From Bradyrhizobium septentrionale (GTDB taxonomy: Bacteria > Pseudomonadota > Alphaproteobacteria > Rhizobiales > Xanthobacteraceae), in contig NZ_CP088285.1 of the NCBI RefSeq assembly GCF_011516645.4, forward strand, positions 7,954,501 to 8,018,500: a stretch of 64,000 nt of DNA, given 5' to 3'. The translations under genes were made by a program, and so were the position numbers. Below the pieces are notes generated by a model. It was not told where the DNA came from, made no database searches, and saw nothing but the letters and a program-made list of their open reading frames with translations. Of this stretch, positions 41,300 through 51,250 are shown in pieces (the first letter of the stretch is position 1; each line of letters starts with the position of its first letter).

Positions 41300-42654
41300 C
41301 CGTGTTTGGTATTGGCATCTCCTACGGACTTGCCACTTTGTTTGCGATGTTCTCCGGCATGCCGATCGCATTCGCGCTCGGCGCGGTCGCGGTCGTGTTC
41401 ATGGCGATCTTCATGCCGGCGGCCTCGCTCGATACGGTGACGCAGAACGTCTACGAGGAGATGGCCTCGATCACGCTGCTGTCGATCCCGCTGTTCATCC
41501 TGAAGGGTGCGGCGATCGGCAAGTCGCGAGCCGGCCAGGATCTCTATTCGGCGCTGCATGCCTGGCTGCACCGCGTGCCCGGCGGCCTCGGCGTCGCCAA
41601 CGTGTTCGCCTGCGCGCTGTTCGCGGCAATGGCCGGCTCCTCGCCTGCGACCTGCTCGGCGATCGGCTCGGCCGGCATCCCGGAGATGCGCAAGCGCGGC
41701 TATTCCGGCGGCTTTGCCGCCGGAATCATCGCCGCCGGCGGCACGCTCGGCATCCTGCTGCCGCCGTCGATCACGATGATCCTGTTCGCCGTCGCCGCCG
41801 AGAAATCGCTGGGCCGGCTGTTCCTCGCCGGCATCGGCCCCGGACTGCTGCTGGTGACGCTGTTCGGCGCCTATGCCGTGTTCCGCTTCCGCAAGGAATA
41901 CGCGATGGCGCGCGCCGTCTATGACGCGACCGGCAAGGACGCCGCGATCCTGCAGCACGACGAATTCACCATGGCCGAGCGCTTCAGCGCGCTGCCGCGC
42001 GTGATCCCGTTCGTGCTGCTGTTGACCGGCGTCATGATCGCGCTCTATGGCGGCTACGCCACGCCGTCGGAAACGGCCGGTCTCGGCGGCCTCTTGGCAC
42101 TCGGGCTGATCGCCGTGATCTACAGCGTGTGGAAGCCGAGCGACCTGTCGCCGATCCTGAAATCGACCATCCGCGAATCCACCATGCTGATGCTGATCAT
42201 CGGCATGTCGCTGCTCTATTCCTATGTGATGAGCTATCTGCACATCTCGCAGTCGGCGGCGGAGGCGATCGTCGCGATGCACCTGCCGCGCTGGGAGCTG
42301 CTGTTTGCGATCCTCGTGATGGTGATCGTGCTTGGCTTCTTCCTGCCGCCGGTCTCGATCATCCTGATGACCGCGCCGATCATCCTGCCGCCGCTTCGTG
42401 CGGCCAATTTCGACATCATCTGGTTCGGCGTCGTCATGACGATCGTGATGGAGATGGGCCTGATCCACCCGCCGGTCGGCCTCAACATCTTCGTCATCCG
42501 CAACGTCGCGCCAGACATCCCCTTGAGCGAGGTGATCTGGGGCACGCTGCCGTTCGTGCTGCTGATGATGTTCGCAGTGCTGCTGCTCTGCTTCTTCCCG
42601 GAGATCTCGACCTGGCTGCCAAATCTGGTGATGGGGCCGGACGGCGGGCGCTAG
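41296..42654 (+). CDS. TRAP transporter large permease (DctM type)
   Basis: A 452-residue permease with about 12 hydrophobic segments. DctM signatures include FSGMPIAFALG, LFAAMAGSSPATCSAIGSAG and GGTLGILLPPSITMILF, and, near the end, MIHPPVGLN-like LIHPPVGLNIFVIR. Its TAG stop lies inside the CTAGA that starts repeat A copy 3. It completes a full three-part TRAP system with the two upstream genes. Confidence 0.92.
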   Translation: MTVFGIGISYGLATLFAMFSGMPIAFALGAVAVVFMAIFMPAASLDTVTQNVYEEMASITLLSIPLFILKGAAIGKSRAGQDLYSALHAWLHRVPGGLGVANVFACALFAAMAGSSPATCSAIGSAGIPEMRKRGYSGGFAAGIIAAGGTLGILLPPSITMILFAVAAEKSLGRLFLAGIGPGLLLVTLFGAYAVFRFRKEYAMARAVYDATGKDAAILQHDEFTMAERFSALPRVIPFVLLLTGVMIALYGGYATPSETAGLGGLLALGLIAVIYSVWKPSDLSPILKSTIRESTMLMLIIGMSLLYSYVMSYLHISQSAAEAIVAMHLPRWELLFAILVMVIVLGFFLPPVSIILMTAPIILPPLRAANFDIIWFGVVMTIVMEMGLIHPPVGLNIFVIRNVAPDIPLSEVIWGTLPFVLLMMFAVLLLCFFPEISTWLPNLVMGPDGGR

Positions 42655-42718
42655 AACGTCGTCGAGCGAAGCGGATGCCGGCTCGCGTGGGGCAAACGCG
42701 TCAAGACAAGTGTCTCAG
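42651..42718 (+). repeat. dispersed repeat family A, copy 3 (degraded)
   Basis: Reads CTAGAACGTCGTCGAGCGAA, a GCCGGCTCGCGTGG segment and ACGCGTCAAGACAAG, aligned with copies 1 and 2 but more diverged and without the terminal hairpin. It supplies the stop codon of the TRAP large permease at one end and overlaps the stop of the small minus-strand gene at the other. Confidence 0.75.
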
Positions 42719-42864
42719 GCCGCCGCCTGCTCGCTTGCCGTTTCCCTTGCCGCCAGCGCCTGCTCGATCCGGCGGATCATTAGCGCCGTCGGACGCCCCT
42801 CCCGCTGCAACCGGCGGAGCTCGTTCCATAGCCTGATGATGTCGCGGTCTCTCTCGGCGTCCAT
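42715..42864 (-). CDS. 49-residue small helical protein
   Basis: Starts MDAERDRDIIRLWNELRR and ends with AREASEQAAA-like ETASEQAAA. GGGAGGAG lies 6 nt before the ATG, one of the best ribosome-binding sites in the window. The protein is a charged helix (IIRLWNELRRLQREGRPTAL). Function unknown. The stop codon touches repeat A copy 3. Confidence 0.6.
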   Translation of the reverse strand: MDAERDRDIIRLWNELRRLQREGRPTALMIRRIEQALAARETASEQAAA

Positions 42865-42951
42865 GGTGGCTCCTCCCGGAGCGCACCAATCTGAACGAAA
42901 CGAGAACGAAATTCAAGACCAAAGCGAACCGTCTTGCCGAACGGGAGCAGC

Positions 42952-43800
42952 TCAGGGATAGCCGTCCCCTGGCGTGTCGACCTCGACCACATCGATGCGC
43001 GACACCGATTTGCCCTTGCGCAGCTCCTCGTAGGACGTCTCCGCGCTCAGGCAGAACAGCGTCCGGCGGTCGACACCGCCGAGCGCACAGGCAAGCGCAC
43101 GGCGCCCGACGACGCCGATACGCTCGCGCTCCACACCATCGCGATCGATCCGGACAAAGGCATCTTCCGTGAACGATGCGACCCAGACCGCGCCGTCGCG
43201 ATCGAGGCAGATGCCGTCGGGATCGTTGATGCGGCCGAGCCGCCCGCGCAAATGCAGGCTGCCGTCCGGCGCGATGTCGTAGTCGGCGAGGCAGGCGCCA
43301 TCCATTTCGGCGACGACGAGCCGGCGGTGGTCGGAGGAGACCGCAATGCCGTTGGGAAAGCGCAAGCCGTCCGCGACGACGCGGGCGCGGCCATCAGGCG
43401 TCACAAGGATGATCCGGCCGACGGCGCCGCGGCCCTCCGGCGGCGGCAGGTTGAAGCCGAGATCACCGACATAGGCGCGCCCCTGCCCGTCGATGATCAT
43501 GTCGTCGATCGTGCCGGTCGCGACCTCGAAGAGATCGGCATAGAGCGACAGTGCCCCATCGCTAAACCGCAGCAGCCGCTTTTTGAACATCGTCAACACC
43601 ACGATGTCGCCATCAGGCAGCACGCCGAGACCACACGGCGTGTCGTCGGTCACGGCCGCGTGCTGCTGCAGCTCGCCCGACGGGCTGATGCTAAGCAGCG
43701 TCCGCGCCATGCAGTCGACGAACCAGAGCCGTCCGCGATGCCAGCGCGGGCCCTCGAAATAGCGACCGCCGTCATGGATGGTGGTGAGGCGAGCCGTCAT
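42952..43800 (-). CDS. SMP-30/gluconolactonase-like beta-propeller protein
   Basis: A 282-residue SMP-30/LRE family protein. Typical parts are the metal-ligand glutamate in GRYFEGPRWHRGRLWFVD, the DDTPCGLGVLPDGDIVV blade, LRFPNGIAVSSDHR with the ligand asparagine, and INDPDGICLDRDGAVWVA. Such enzymes hydrolyse sugar lactones or related esters. The nearby dgoK-dgoA and TRAP genes make a sugar-acid role attractive, but this is inference. The start at 43800 aligns with the family N-terminus; 55 upstream codons are open but unlike it. Confidence 0.82.
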   Translation of the reverse strand: MTARLTTIHDGGRYFEGPRWHRGRLWFVDCMARTLLSISPSGELQQHAAVTDDTPCGLGVLPDGDIVVLTMFKKRLLRFSDGALSLYADLFEVATGTIDDMIIDGQGRAYVGDLGFNLPPPEGRGAVGRIILVTPDGRARVVADGLRFPNGIAVSSDHRRLVVAEMDGACLADYDIAPDGSLHLRGRLGRINDPDGICLDRDGAVWVASFTEDAFVRIDRDGVERERIGVVGRRALACALGGVDRRTLFCLSAETSYEELRKGKSVSRIDVVEVDTPGDGYP

Positions 43801-44097
43801 GACCGACCGGCCGGCAATAGCTGTTCTATCAGTGACATCGGTCCCCCGCGGCGCGTTCTGTCGCGAGGATACAACCCAGGAGGGATAGGTCAAAGCGTGT
43901 GGCGGCCGCGCCTCACTGCCCGAGAGAACCCCGGTTCCCACCGGGTTCCACACGCCGTGTTCCATATTTCGCCGTGTTTTCCCTGTTGAGTTGCAGCAGC
44001 GTTAACACTCGAGAATCGAGGGTAGTGGTAATCTGCGGCGGATGTGCCGCGTACGACGCGTTCCGTTTGTGCCTGATGGTTTCAGGGGGGCCAGGGA

Positions 44098-46292
44098 ATG
44101 AACCGTTGCCTACGTCCGCTGGCGTGCTTCGCCACCGCCGCCGCGCTTGCGCTGCTTCCGGTCCAGACGACCGCCAAGCCGCATCACCAGCACCAGGCCA
44201 AGAGCGGCCACGCCGACAAGAAGGCGCACGGTGCCAAATCCGCACGCGAGAGCACCTCCGGCAAGCGCCGGCATGCCAGGCACGGCGCCGACAAACGCAA
44301 ATCGGCCAAAACAAAATCGAGCACCAAAACTGAGACCTCGAAGGTGTCAGAGCCCGAGAAACCCGCCGGGCCGCAATTGTCCGGCGATCTCGCCACAATC
44401 AGGGACGCGATCGTCGCCGCGCGTAGGGGCAAGACCAACGAGGCGAGCGATATCCAGGCGAAGATCACCGACCCGGTCGGGCGGAAGCTCGTCGAGTGGT
44501 ATCTGCTGCGCCATTCCGAGTCGAACGCGCCTTACAGCCGCTATGCGGCGTTCGTCACCACCAACCCGGACTGGCCAAGCGTCACGCTGCTGCGCCGGCG
44601 GGCCGAGGCACGGATCTGGCAGGAGCGCAGCGATCCGGCCACGGTGCACGGCTTCACCCTCGATCAGCCTGTTAGCGCCAAGGGCAAGTTCGCGCTCGCC
44701 CGCACGCTGCTCGCCGAAGGCGACCGCGACGGCGCCACAAAGCTGGTGCGCGAGGCCTGGCGCTCGGAGGACCTGTCCGACCGCACCGAGAGCGACGCCT
44801 ATGACGCATTCAAGGACCTGCTGACGCGCGACGATCATCGCGCGCGCATGGACAAGCGGATCGGTGCCAAGGACCTCGCCGCCGCCAGGCGCGCGGCGCA
44901 GCGGCTCGGCAGCGATGAGCTGGCGATCGTGAAGGCGTGCGGCGCGGTTCGCGGACAATCCAGCAAGGCAGAGGACGCACTCAATGACGTGCCGGCCGAT
45001 GCCCGCAGCGACCTCGGCTACACGCTGTGCCGGATCCAGTGGCTGCTCGCGAAGAACAGGGTCGACGATGCAGCGCGCGTGACGATCGCAGCCGCCCCCG
45101 ACACGATGGCGCAGCAGGACACAGACCAATGGTGGCGCGAGCGCCGCATCCTCTCCCGCAAGCTGCTCGACCAAGGCCAGTACCAGACGGCCTATGACGT
45201 GATCCGCCCGGCGGCGGCGCCGGACAATCCCTATTACCGCTCCGACATGCACTTCATGCGCGGCTGGATCGCGCTGCGTTATCTCAACGACGCCAAGACC
45301 GCCGCGGCGCATTTCGCGCGGATCGACGAGGCCCAGACCAATCCGACCGTGCTGGCGCGCGCCGCCTATTGGCGCGGCCGCGCTGCCGAGGCACTCGGCA
45401 ACAGCGCGGCAATGCGGGCCCGCATACCGCCTATTACGGTCAGCTCGCACTGGCCAAGCTCGGGCGTGACGGCGTCGAGTTGCGCGCGCCCTCGCCGGCA
45501 GCGAGTGCCGGCAGCACCGCCACCGACGAGCGGGTCCGCGCCGCCGACATGCTCTATGCGATCGGCGAGCCCGACATCGTGCTCTATTTCGCCGCCGACC
45601 TCGCCGAGGAAACCACAGATGTCGGCATGCTCGAGGCGCTCGGCGAGCTCACCGGCCGCCGCAACGATGCCCGCGCCATGCTGCAGATCGGCAAGATCGC
45701 ACTCGGCCGCGGCTTTGCGTTCGACCATTACGCCTTCCCGGTCATCGGCATTCCCAAGCACACCCCGATCGCCCCCGATATCGGGCGCAGCATGACCTAC
45801 TCGATCGCGCGCACCGAAAGCGCATTCGACCAGCGCGACAAGTCGCCGGCCAATGCGGTCGGCCTGATGCAGGTGACGCCGGAGGCCGGCCGCGACACCG
45901 CAAAGCGTTTCGGCGTCAGCTATGACTGGAGCAGGATGGTTTCCGATCCGGTCTACAACACCCAGATGGGTGCGGCCGAATTGAGCGCGTTGCTGTCGGA
46001 ATATCGCAACTGCCACATCATGACCTTTGCCGGCTACAACGCCGGCCGCGGCCGCGTCCGCGACTGGGTCAAGGCCTATGGCGACCCGCGCGATCCCAAC
46101 GTCGATCCGGTCGACTGGGTCGAGCGGATTCCGATCTCGGAGACGCGCAATTACGTGCAGCGCGTGATGGAGAATTTCGCGGTCTATCGTGTGCGCTTCG
46201 ATGAAGCCGGCACGGCGATGGCGAAGAACGAAGCGCGTGTCGTGACGCAGGAGACCAATGCGGAGCCGGCGGCTACAACGCCGCCGCAGTGA
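44098..46292 (+). pseudogene. soluble lytic transglycosylase (Slt), frameshifted
   Basis: Two frames together encode one Slt-like protein. The first (from 44098) has a signal peptide and a Lys/His-rich linker, then the superhelical region up to ARAAYWRGRAAEALGNSAAM (about residue 441). The sequence then continues in another frame from about 45423 (HTAYYGQLALAKLG), with the transglycosylase domain: catalytic Glu in SIARTESAFD, then GLMQVTPEAGRDTAK and GYNAGRGRVRDW. The junction at 45414-45422 needs one extra base to restore the frame. Family spacing suggests that about ten codons are also missing. Either a real inactivating deletion or an assembly error; if real, no catalytic domain is made. 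Confidence 0.82.
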
Positions 46293-46316
46293 GATTAACG
46301 GACGGCCTCGCACAAT

Positions 46317-46406
46317 CGTCATTGCGAGGAGCGCTAAAGGCGAAGCAATCCCTGCCTCCACAAGCGGCAAGCTTCAGCGGACATGCCGCTTCGCTGGCAA
46401 TGGGGC
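46317..46406. repeat. dispersed repeat family D (CGTCATTGCGAGGAGCG type)
   Basis: Begins CGTCATTGCGAGGAGCG, then GGCGAAGCAATCC, and ends with GCTTCGCTGGCAATG, so the two ends are inverted relative to each other. I recall this as a common intergenic repeat in Bradyrhizobium and other alphaproteobacteria. It fills the gap between the convergent slt and SnoaL-like genes. Confidence 0.75.
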
Positions 46407-46411
46407 GGGCT

Positions 46412-47011
46412 TCAGCCGCGGGCCAGCGCAGCCGCTTGCGCCAAGCTGATGCGATGCACAAGCGGATCGGCGTGTCGATGCACAAGGTGCCAGTCGGCGT
46501 CACTCCGACGGTAAACCAACGTCACGCGCAGCGACCAGTCCTGGTCGGGCAGGCCACCGACCTCGCCATGCTGTCGCTCGATCATCGAAAGCACAATGAT
46601 ATCGTGCGAGGCGTAGGACTTCACCAATTCCAGTTTCGCTTCTCCTCCCTTGAAGTATCCGGCAAGCCTCGCGATGTGCTCGGGGCTGGGATCGAATCCT
46701 TCCGAGGGGAAACCGCCGAATGGCTGCATCAAGGTAAAGTCGTCACCGTGCTTGATCAGGCCAAGATAGGTGGTCATGTCGCCACGCATGAACGCTGACA
46801 TCGCTTGCTCGGTGCGCCGGATGAGTTCAGCGAGGGCGTGGTCAGCGGCGTCCGCCGCCCGGCTTGGTGTGCGCTCGTCCGCCGCAGCGCGAACCGCCAG
46901 CGGCAGCGCGAGTGCCGCCGCCATTGCTAGCCGCCTGCAAATCCGATCCGACCTGCTCCCTTGAGGGCATTCGTGGTTTCGGTCCGCCCCGCCGTCCACC
47001 GGATGGAACAT
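46412..47011 (-). CDS. SnoaL-like/DUF4440-type secreted protein
   Basis: A 199-residue protein from ATG 47011 (AGGA 9-10 nt upstream; an ATG at 47026 is possible). A hydrophobic signal (RLAMAAALALPLAVRAAA) precedes an NTF2-like domain: EQAMSAFMRGDMTTYLGLIK, DDFTLMQPFGG, and WSLRVTLVYRRSDADWHLVHRHAD, ending in the HxH-like HRHADP. Such domains are small-molecule enzymes or binding proteins. It is divergent from a LysR gene that probably controls it. Confidence 0.75.
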   Translation of the reverse strand: MFHPVDGGADRNHECPQGSRSDRICRRLAMAAALALPLAVRAAADERTPSRAADAADHALAELIRRTEQAMSAFMRGDMTTYLGLIKHGDDFTLMQPFGGFPSEGFDPSPEHIARLAGYFKGGEAKLELVKSYASHDIIVLSMIERQHGEVGGLPDQDWSLRVTLVYRRSDADWHLVHRHADPLVHRISLAQAAALARG

Positions 47012-47102
47012 CGAAGAATTCCTCATTGATTTCAGCGCGCTTTGGATATTCTGCGCGTGACAAGACTTCTCACTTCGTCTGACCTGAATCCAGTGATATG
47101 AT

Positions 47103-47119
47103 TTCAGCGATATGCTGAA
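47103..47119. promoter_or_regulatory. inverted repeat over the lysR start codon (candidate LysR operator)
   Basis: Perfect TTCAGC-GATAT-GCTGAA with the lysR ATG inside it (47112-47114). A second imperfect dyad, TGAATC...GATTTCA, lies just upstream (about 47085-47106). Both are in the 100-nt divergent gap between the SnoaL-like gene and lysR, where an autoregulatory LysR site is expected. The T-N11-A rule is met only loosely. Confidence 0.4.
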
Positions 47120-48116
47120 TGAAATTGATCTTTCGCGTACCGATCTCAATCTGCTGGTCCTCTTCGAGATCGTCATGGAGGAGCGCCATGTCGGCCGATC
47201 GGCCGAGCGGTTGAACCTGTCGCCGTCGGCCGTCAGCCACGGGCTCGGGCGTCTGCGGACGCTGCTTGGCGATCCCTTGTTTCTCAGGACGCCGACGGGC
47301 GTCGTTCCGACCGACCGGGCGACCGAACTCGCCGCGCCGATTTCGGAGATACTCGCCCGCGTGAAAGCTGTGATCAGTAGTGTCGAACCTTTCGACCCCG
47401 CGCGCTCGTCACGCCGCTTCACGATTGGTGCCCCTGACGGCGCGTCATCGGTCTTCCTGTGGCAGCTGCTCCACGACTTGCCCACGCTGGCGCCGCGCGT
47501 CGATATCTGCATTCGCCAATTGCTGCCGCGGCAAGGCCAGCCTGTACCGAGCTTCGCCTGGAGCGACGCGCTCGCCGACCTCGACAGCCGTGCCATCGAC
47601 ATCGCGGTCATCCCCCTCGGAGACGTCCCCGCACGCTTCACGACGCGCACGCTTTATGAGGAAGACTTCGTCATCGCGATGCGGGCCGGCCATCCGCTCG
47701 CAGCCAATCCCACTCCGGCAAACTACTACGCGTCGCGGCATCTCGTGGTTTCGCACTCCGGCGATCCGCACGGCTTCGTCGACGTTGCGCTGGCGGAGCG
47801 CGGCCTGTCGCGCCGGATCTCGCTGACCGTTCCGAACTTCATGTTCGCCCTCGCCGTCATCGCCGAGACCGACCTGGTCACCGCGATTCCACGCCGGTTC
47901 GCAGCCATGCACGGCTCCCGCTTCGGCGTGACCTACGTCGATGCGCCGATCGCCCTGCCCCGCTTTGACATCACCTTGGTCGTGCCAAAAGTTGCGATGA
48001 TGGATGCGGGCGTGGCGTGGCTCGTCAGCACGCTGGCGCAGTTCAGCCCGTCCGCGCCCGCGAGCAGTGGCGAGCGGGTCGTGACCCAGGGGACAAATGC
48101 AGCGTCGGCACAGTAA
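47112..48116 (+). CDS. LysR-family transcriptional regulator
   Basis: A 334-residue LysR protein. The N-terminal winged helix contains LSRTDLNLLVLFEIVMEERH, then GRSAERLNLSPSAVSHGLGR, as in the NodD/PcpR-like branch. The effector domain follows (RRFTIGAPDGASSVFLW, FVIAMRAGHPLA). It is divergent from the SnoaL-like gene and has an inverted repeat over its own start. Its inducer and other targets are unknown. Confidence 0.92.
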   Translation: MLNEIDLSRTDLNLLVLFEIVMEERHVGRSAERLNLSPSAVSHGLGRLRTLLGDPLFLRTPTGVVPTDRATELAAPISEILARVKAVISSVEPFDPARSSRRFTIGAPDGASSVFLWQLLHDLPTLAPRVDICIRQLLPRQGQPVPSFAWSDALADLDSRAIDIAVIPLGDVPARFTTRTLYEEDFVIAMRAGHPLAANPTPANYYASRHLVVSHSGDPHGFVDVALAERGLSRRISLTVPNFMFALAVIAETDLVTAIPRRFAAMHGSRFGVTYVDAPIALPRFDITLVVPKVAMMDAGVAWLVSTLAQFSPSAPASSGERVVTQGTNAASAQ

Positions 48117-48125
48117 GCGTCGCCG

Positions 48126-48713
48126 TCATTTCAGTGGTCGCGCGACTACGTGAGACCGAAGGATCACCGGCCTCGCTCGGCGCCCCAGGCCAGCGCCCGG
48201 GGCGGTGGTCGCCTCAACGAACGCGCTCTTGCCGTTGCGATAGGCGGCGATGTCGTCCCTGGACGTGCAGGCGAGTTCGCGCTTGACGTCCGCGTAGGCG
48301 CGCGCGGCCTCGGGATGGGCGCGGAGATAATCGCGAAACAAAATCAGTTGCTGCCAACGGGGGTGGGACAGCGGCATCACGTGGACATGGTGGGTCCAGG
48401 GCCCGGGCGGTCCCTTGCGGAAGAACAGCTCGCCCGGCAGCCATGACTCGTACTGCGGCATATAGATATAGCCGAGCGTGGCCATCGGCTCGACATAGCG
48501 ATGTTGCGCCCCATCGAGATCCGGCACGCCAACCAGCAGATCGATGATGGGTTTGGAAGGCAACCCCGGCACCGCCGTGCTGCCGATATGCTCGACCGCG
48601 AGCGCAAGACTTCCAAGCGCAGCCTGAATCCTCGCGCGCTCCTCATCGAACAGCGCCGGCCAGTTGGGATCATAGGCGGAGACAACGATCGCCCCTGCGC
48701 CGTATTTCTCCAT
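48126..48713 (-). CDS. GrpB family protein
   Basis: A 195-residue UPF0157/GrpB protein, a nucleotidyltransferase-like fold of unclear function. The conserved core is VEHIGSTAVPGLPSKPIID, containing the GS and DL residues of that fold, preceded by VVSAYDPNWPALFDEERARI. Later motifs are LRAHPEAARAYADVKRELA and YRNGKSAFVEA. It stands alone; the stop is 9 nt from the convergent lysR stop. Confidence 0.88.
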   Translation of the reverse strand: MEKYGAGAIVVSAYDPNWPALFDEERARIQAALGSLALAVEHIGSTAVPGLPSKPIIDLLVGVPDLDGAQHRYVEPMATLGYIYMPQYESWLPGELFFRKGPPGPWTHHVHVMPLSHPRWQQLILFRDYLRAHPEAARAYADVKRELACTSRDDIAAYRNGKSAFVEATTAPGAGLGRRARPVILRSHVVARPLK

Positions 48714-48748
48714 GAGCGGTCCTTATCGTTTGCGTTCCTGAATCGCCC

Positions 48749-49717
48749 TCAATCAACCTTCACATTGGCGGCCTTGATCATCGGCCACCATTTTGCGATT
48801 TCGGCCTTCTGCCAGGTGCCGAGCGCCTCCGGCGTGAGCTGATCCTTCGGCGGCATCTGCAGGCCGAGGTTCTCGAGCTGCTTCTGCACGGCGGGGTCGG
48901 CCAATGCCTCGACCGCGGCGGCATTGAGTTTGGCCACGATCTCCTTCGGCGTGCCCTTCGGCACCCAGAGGCCGGACCACAGCGTCATGTGGAAGCCCGG
49001 CAGGCCAGCCTCATCGACGGTCGGGACGTCGGGCGCATTGGCGACCCGCTTGGAATCGGTGACCGCATAGGCGCGGATGTTGCCGGCACGGACCTGATTG
49101 ATCGAGTTCGAGGTCTGGTCGACGATGATGTCGATCTGGCCGGCGACGAGGTCGTTCAGCGCCGGCCCGGTGCCGCGATACGGCACGTATTGCAGCTTGA
49201 TGCCGGAGACGCTCTCGAAATAGAGCCCGGCGATATGGCTGCCGCTGCCGGCGCCGGCGGTGCCCGCGGTCGGCGGTGCCGGCCGCGACTTCAGCCACTC
49301 CAAAAGCTCCTTCAGCGACTTCGCCGGCACGGCGTTCTTGCTGACGATGATCATCGGATTGCTCGGCAGCAGCACCACGGGCTCGAGGTCAGCGACGAGG
49401 TCGTAGCCGAGCTTGTAGATCGCGCCGTTCGCGACATGGGTGCCGAGATGGCCGAACGAGACGGTGTAGCCGTCGGGCGCCGCGCGCACCGCGCGGCCGA
49501 CGCCGATCGAGCCGCCCGCTCCGGTCACGTTCTCGATCAGCAGCACCTCGCCGAGCGACTGCTTCATGCGCTCGCCGAGGATGCGCGCCATCGCATCCGA
49601 CGGACCGCCGGCGGCGAACGGCACCACGATGGTGATCGGATGCGCGGGATAGGTTTCCGCGGAACTGGCTCCCGTGAACGCCAACATCGCCAACAGGGCC
49701 AGAACCAGCTTCCGCAT
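48749..49717 (-). CDS. tripartite tricarboxylate transporter (TctC/Bug) binding protein
   Basis: A 322-residue periplasmic binding protein of the Bug family. A signal peptide (MRKLVLALLAMLAFTGASSA) is followed by YPAHPITIVVPFAAGGPSDA, the Bug hallmark, and later PPTAGTAGAGSGSHIAG and VPYRGTGPALNDL. No TctA or TctB membrane gene is nearby, as is usual for these often orphan proteins. It starts just after the threonine synthase gene on the same strand, and the ligand is unknown. Confidence 0.9.
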   Translation of the reverse strand: MRKLVLALLAMLAFTGASSAETYPAHPITIVVPFAAGGPSDAMARILGERMKQSLGEVLLIENVTGAGGSIGVGRAVRAAPDGYTVSFGHLGTHVANGAIYKLGYDLVADLEPVVLLPSNPMIIVSKNAVPAKSLKELLEWLKSRPAPPTAGTAGAGSGSHIAGLYFESVSGIKLQYVPYRGTGPALNDLVAGQIDIIVDQTSNSINQVRAGNIRAYAVTDSKRVANAPDVPTVDEAGLPGFHMTLWSGLWVPKGTPKEIVAKLNAAAVEALADPAVQKQLENLGLQMPPKDQLTPEALGTWQKAEIAKWWPMIKAANVKVD

Positions 49718-49795
49718 CACGCTCTCCCTCAATCTTCTTTGTTGTATCATTTTTGAAGGGCCACCTTTCGACAAGATGGCCCTTCGGATGAGGCG

Positions 49796-51037
<1,242 letters not shown>

Positions 51038-51080
51038 TGGATCTGCTCTTTCTTGTTCTTTGTGAATTCTTCACTGCGGA

Positions 51081-51222
51081 CCCGTCACCCTGAGGAGGCC
51101 GCGAAGCGGCCGTCTCGAAGGGCGACGAGCCCCGCTGCTCGATCCGGGCCGTGCATCCTTCGAGGCTCGCTGCACTCGCACCTCCAGCGACAAAGGCTTC
51201 GCCTTTGCGCGGGGATGACGGG
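51081..51222. repeat. dispersed repeat family C (CCGTCACCCTGAGGAGG type)
   Basis: A 142-nt element bounded by CCCGTCACCCT and GGGATGACGGG, which are inverted copies. Inside are a GCCGCGAAGCGGC hairpin, CCGTCTCGAAGGGCGA and GCATCCTTCGAGGCTCG. I recall it as a frequent Bradyrhizobium intergenic repeat. It fills the gap between lpdA and thrC on the minus strand. Confidence 0.78.
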
Positions 51223-51250
51223 ACTTCTAACGGCGGTGCTTCCCCGCCAA

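Noticed and set aside
45423..45795. The first slt frame continuing past the junction to 45795
   Set aside because: Residues after about 441 are Ser/Pro/Arg-rich frame-shadow, while the true continuation (AYYGQLALAKLG and the catalytic domain) is in the other frame.
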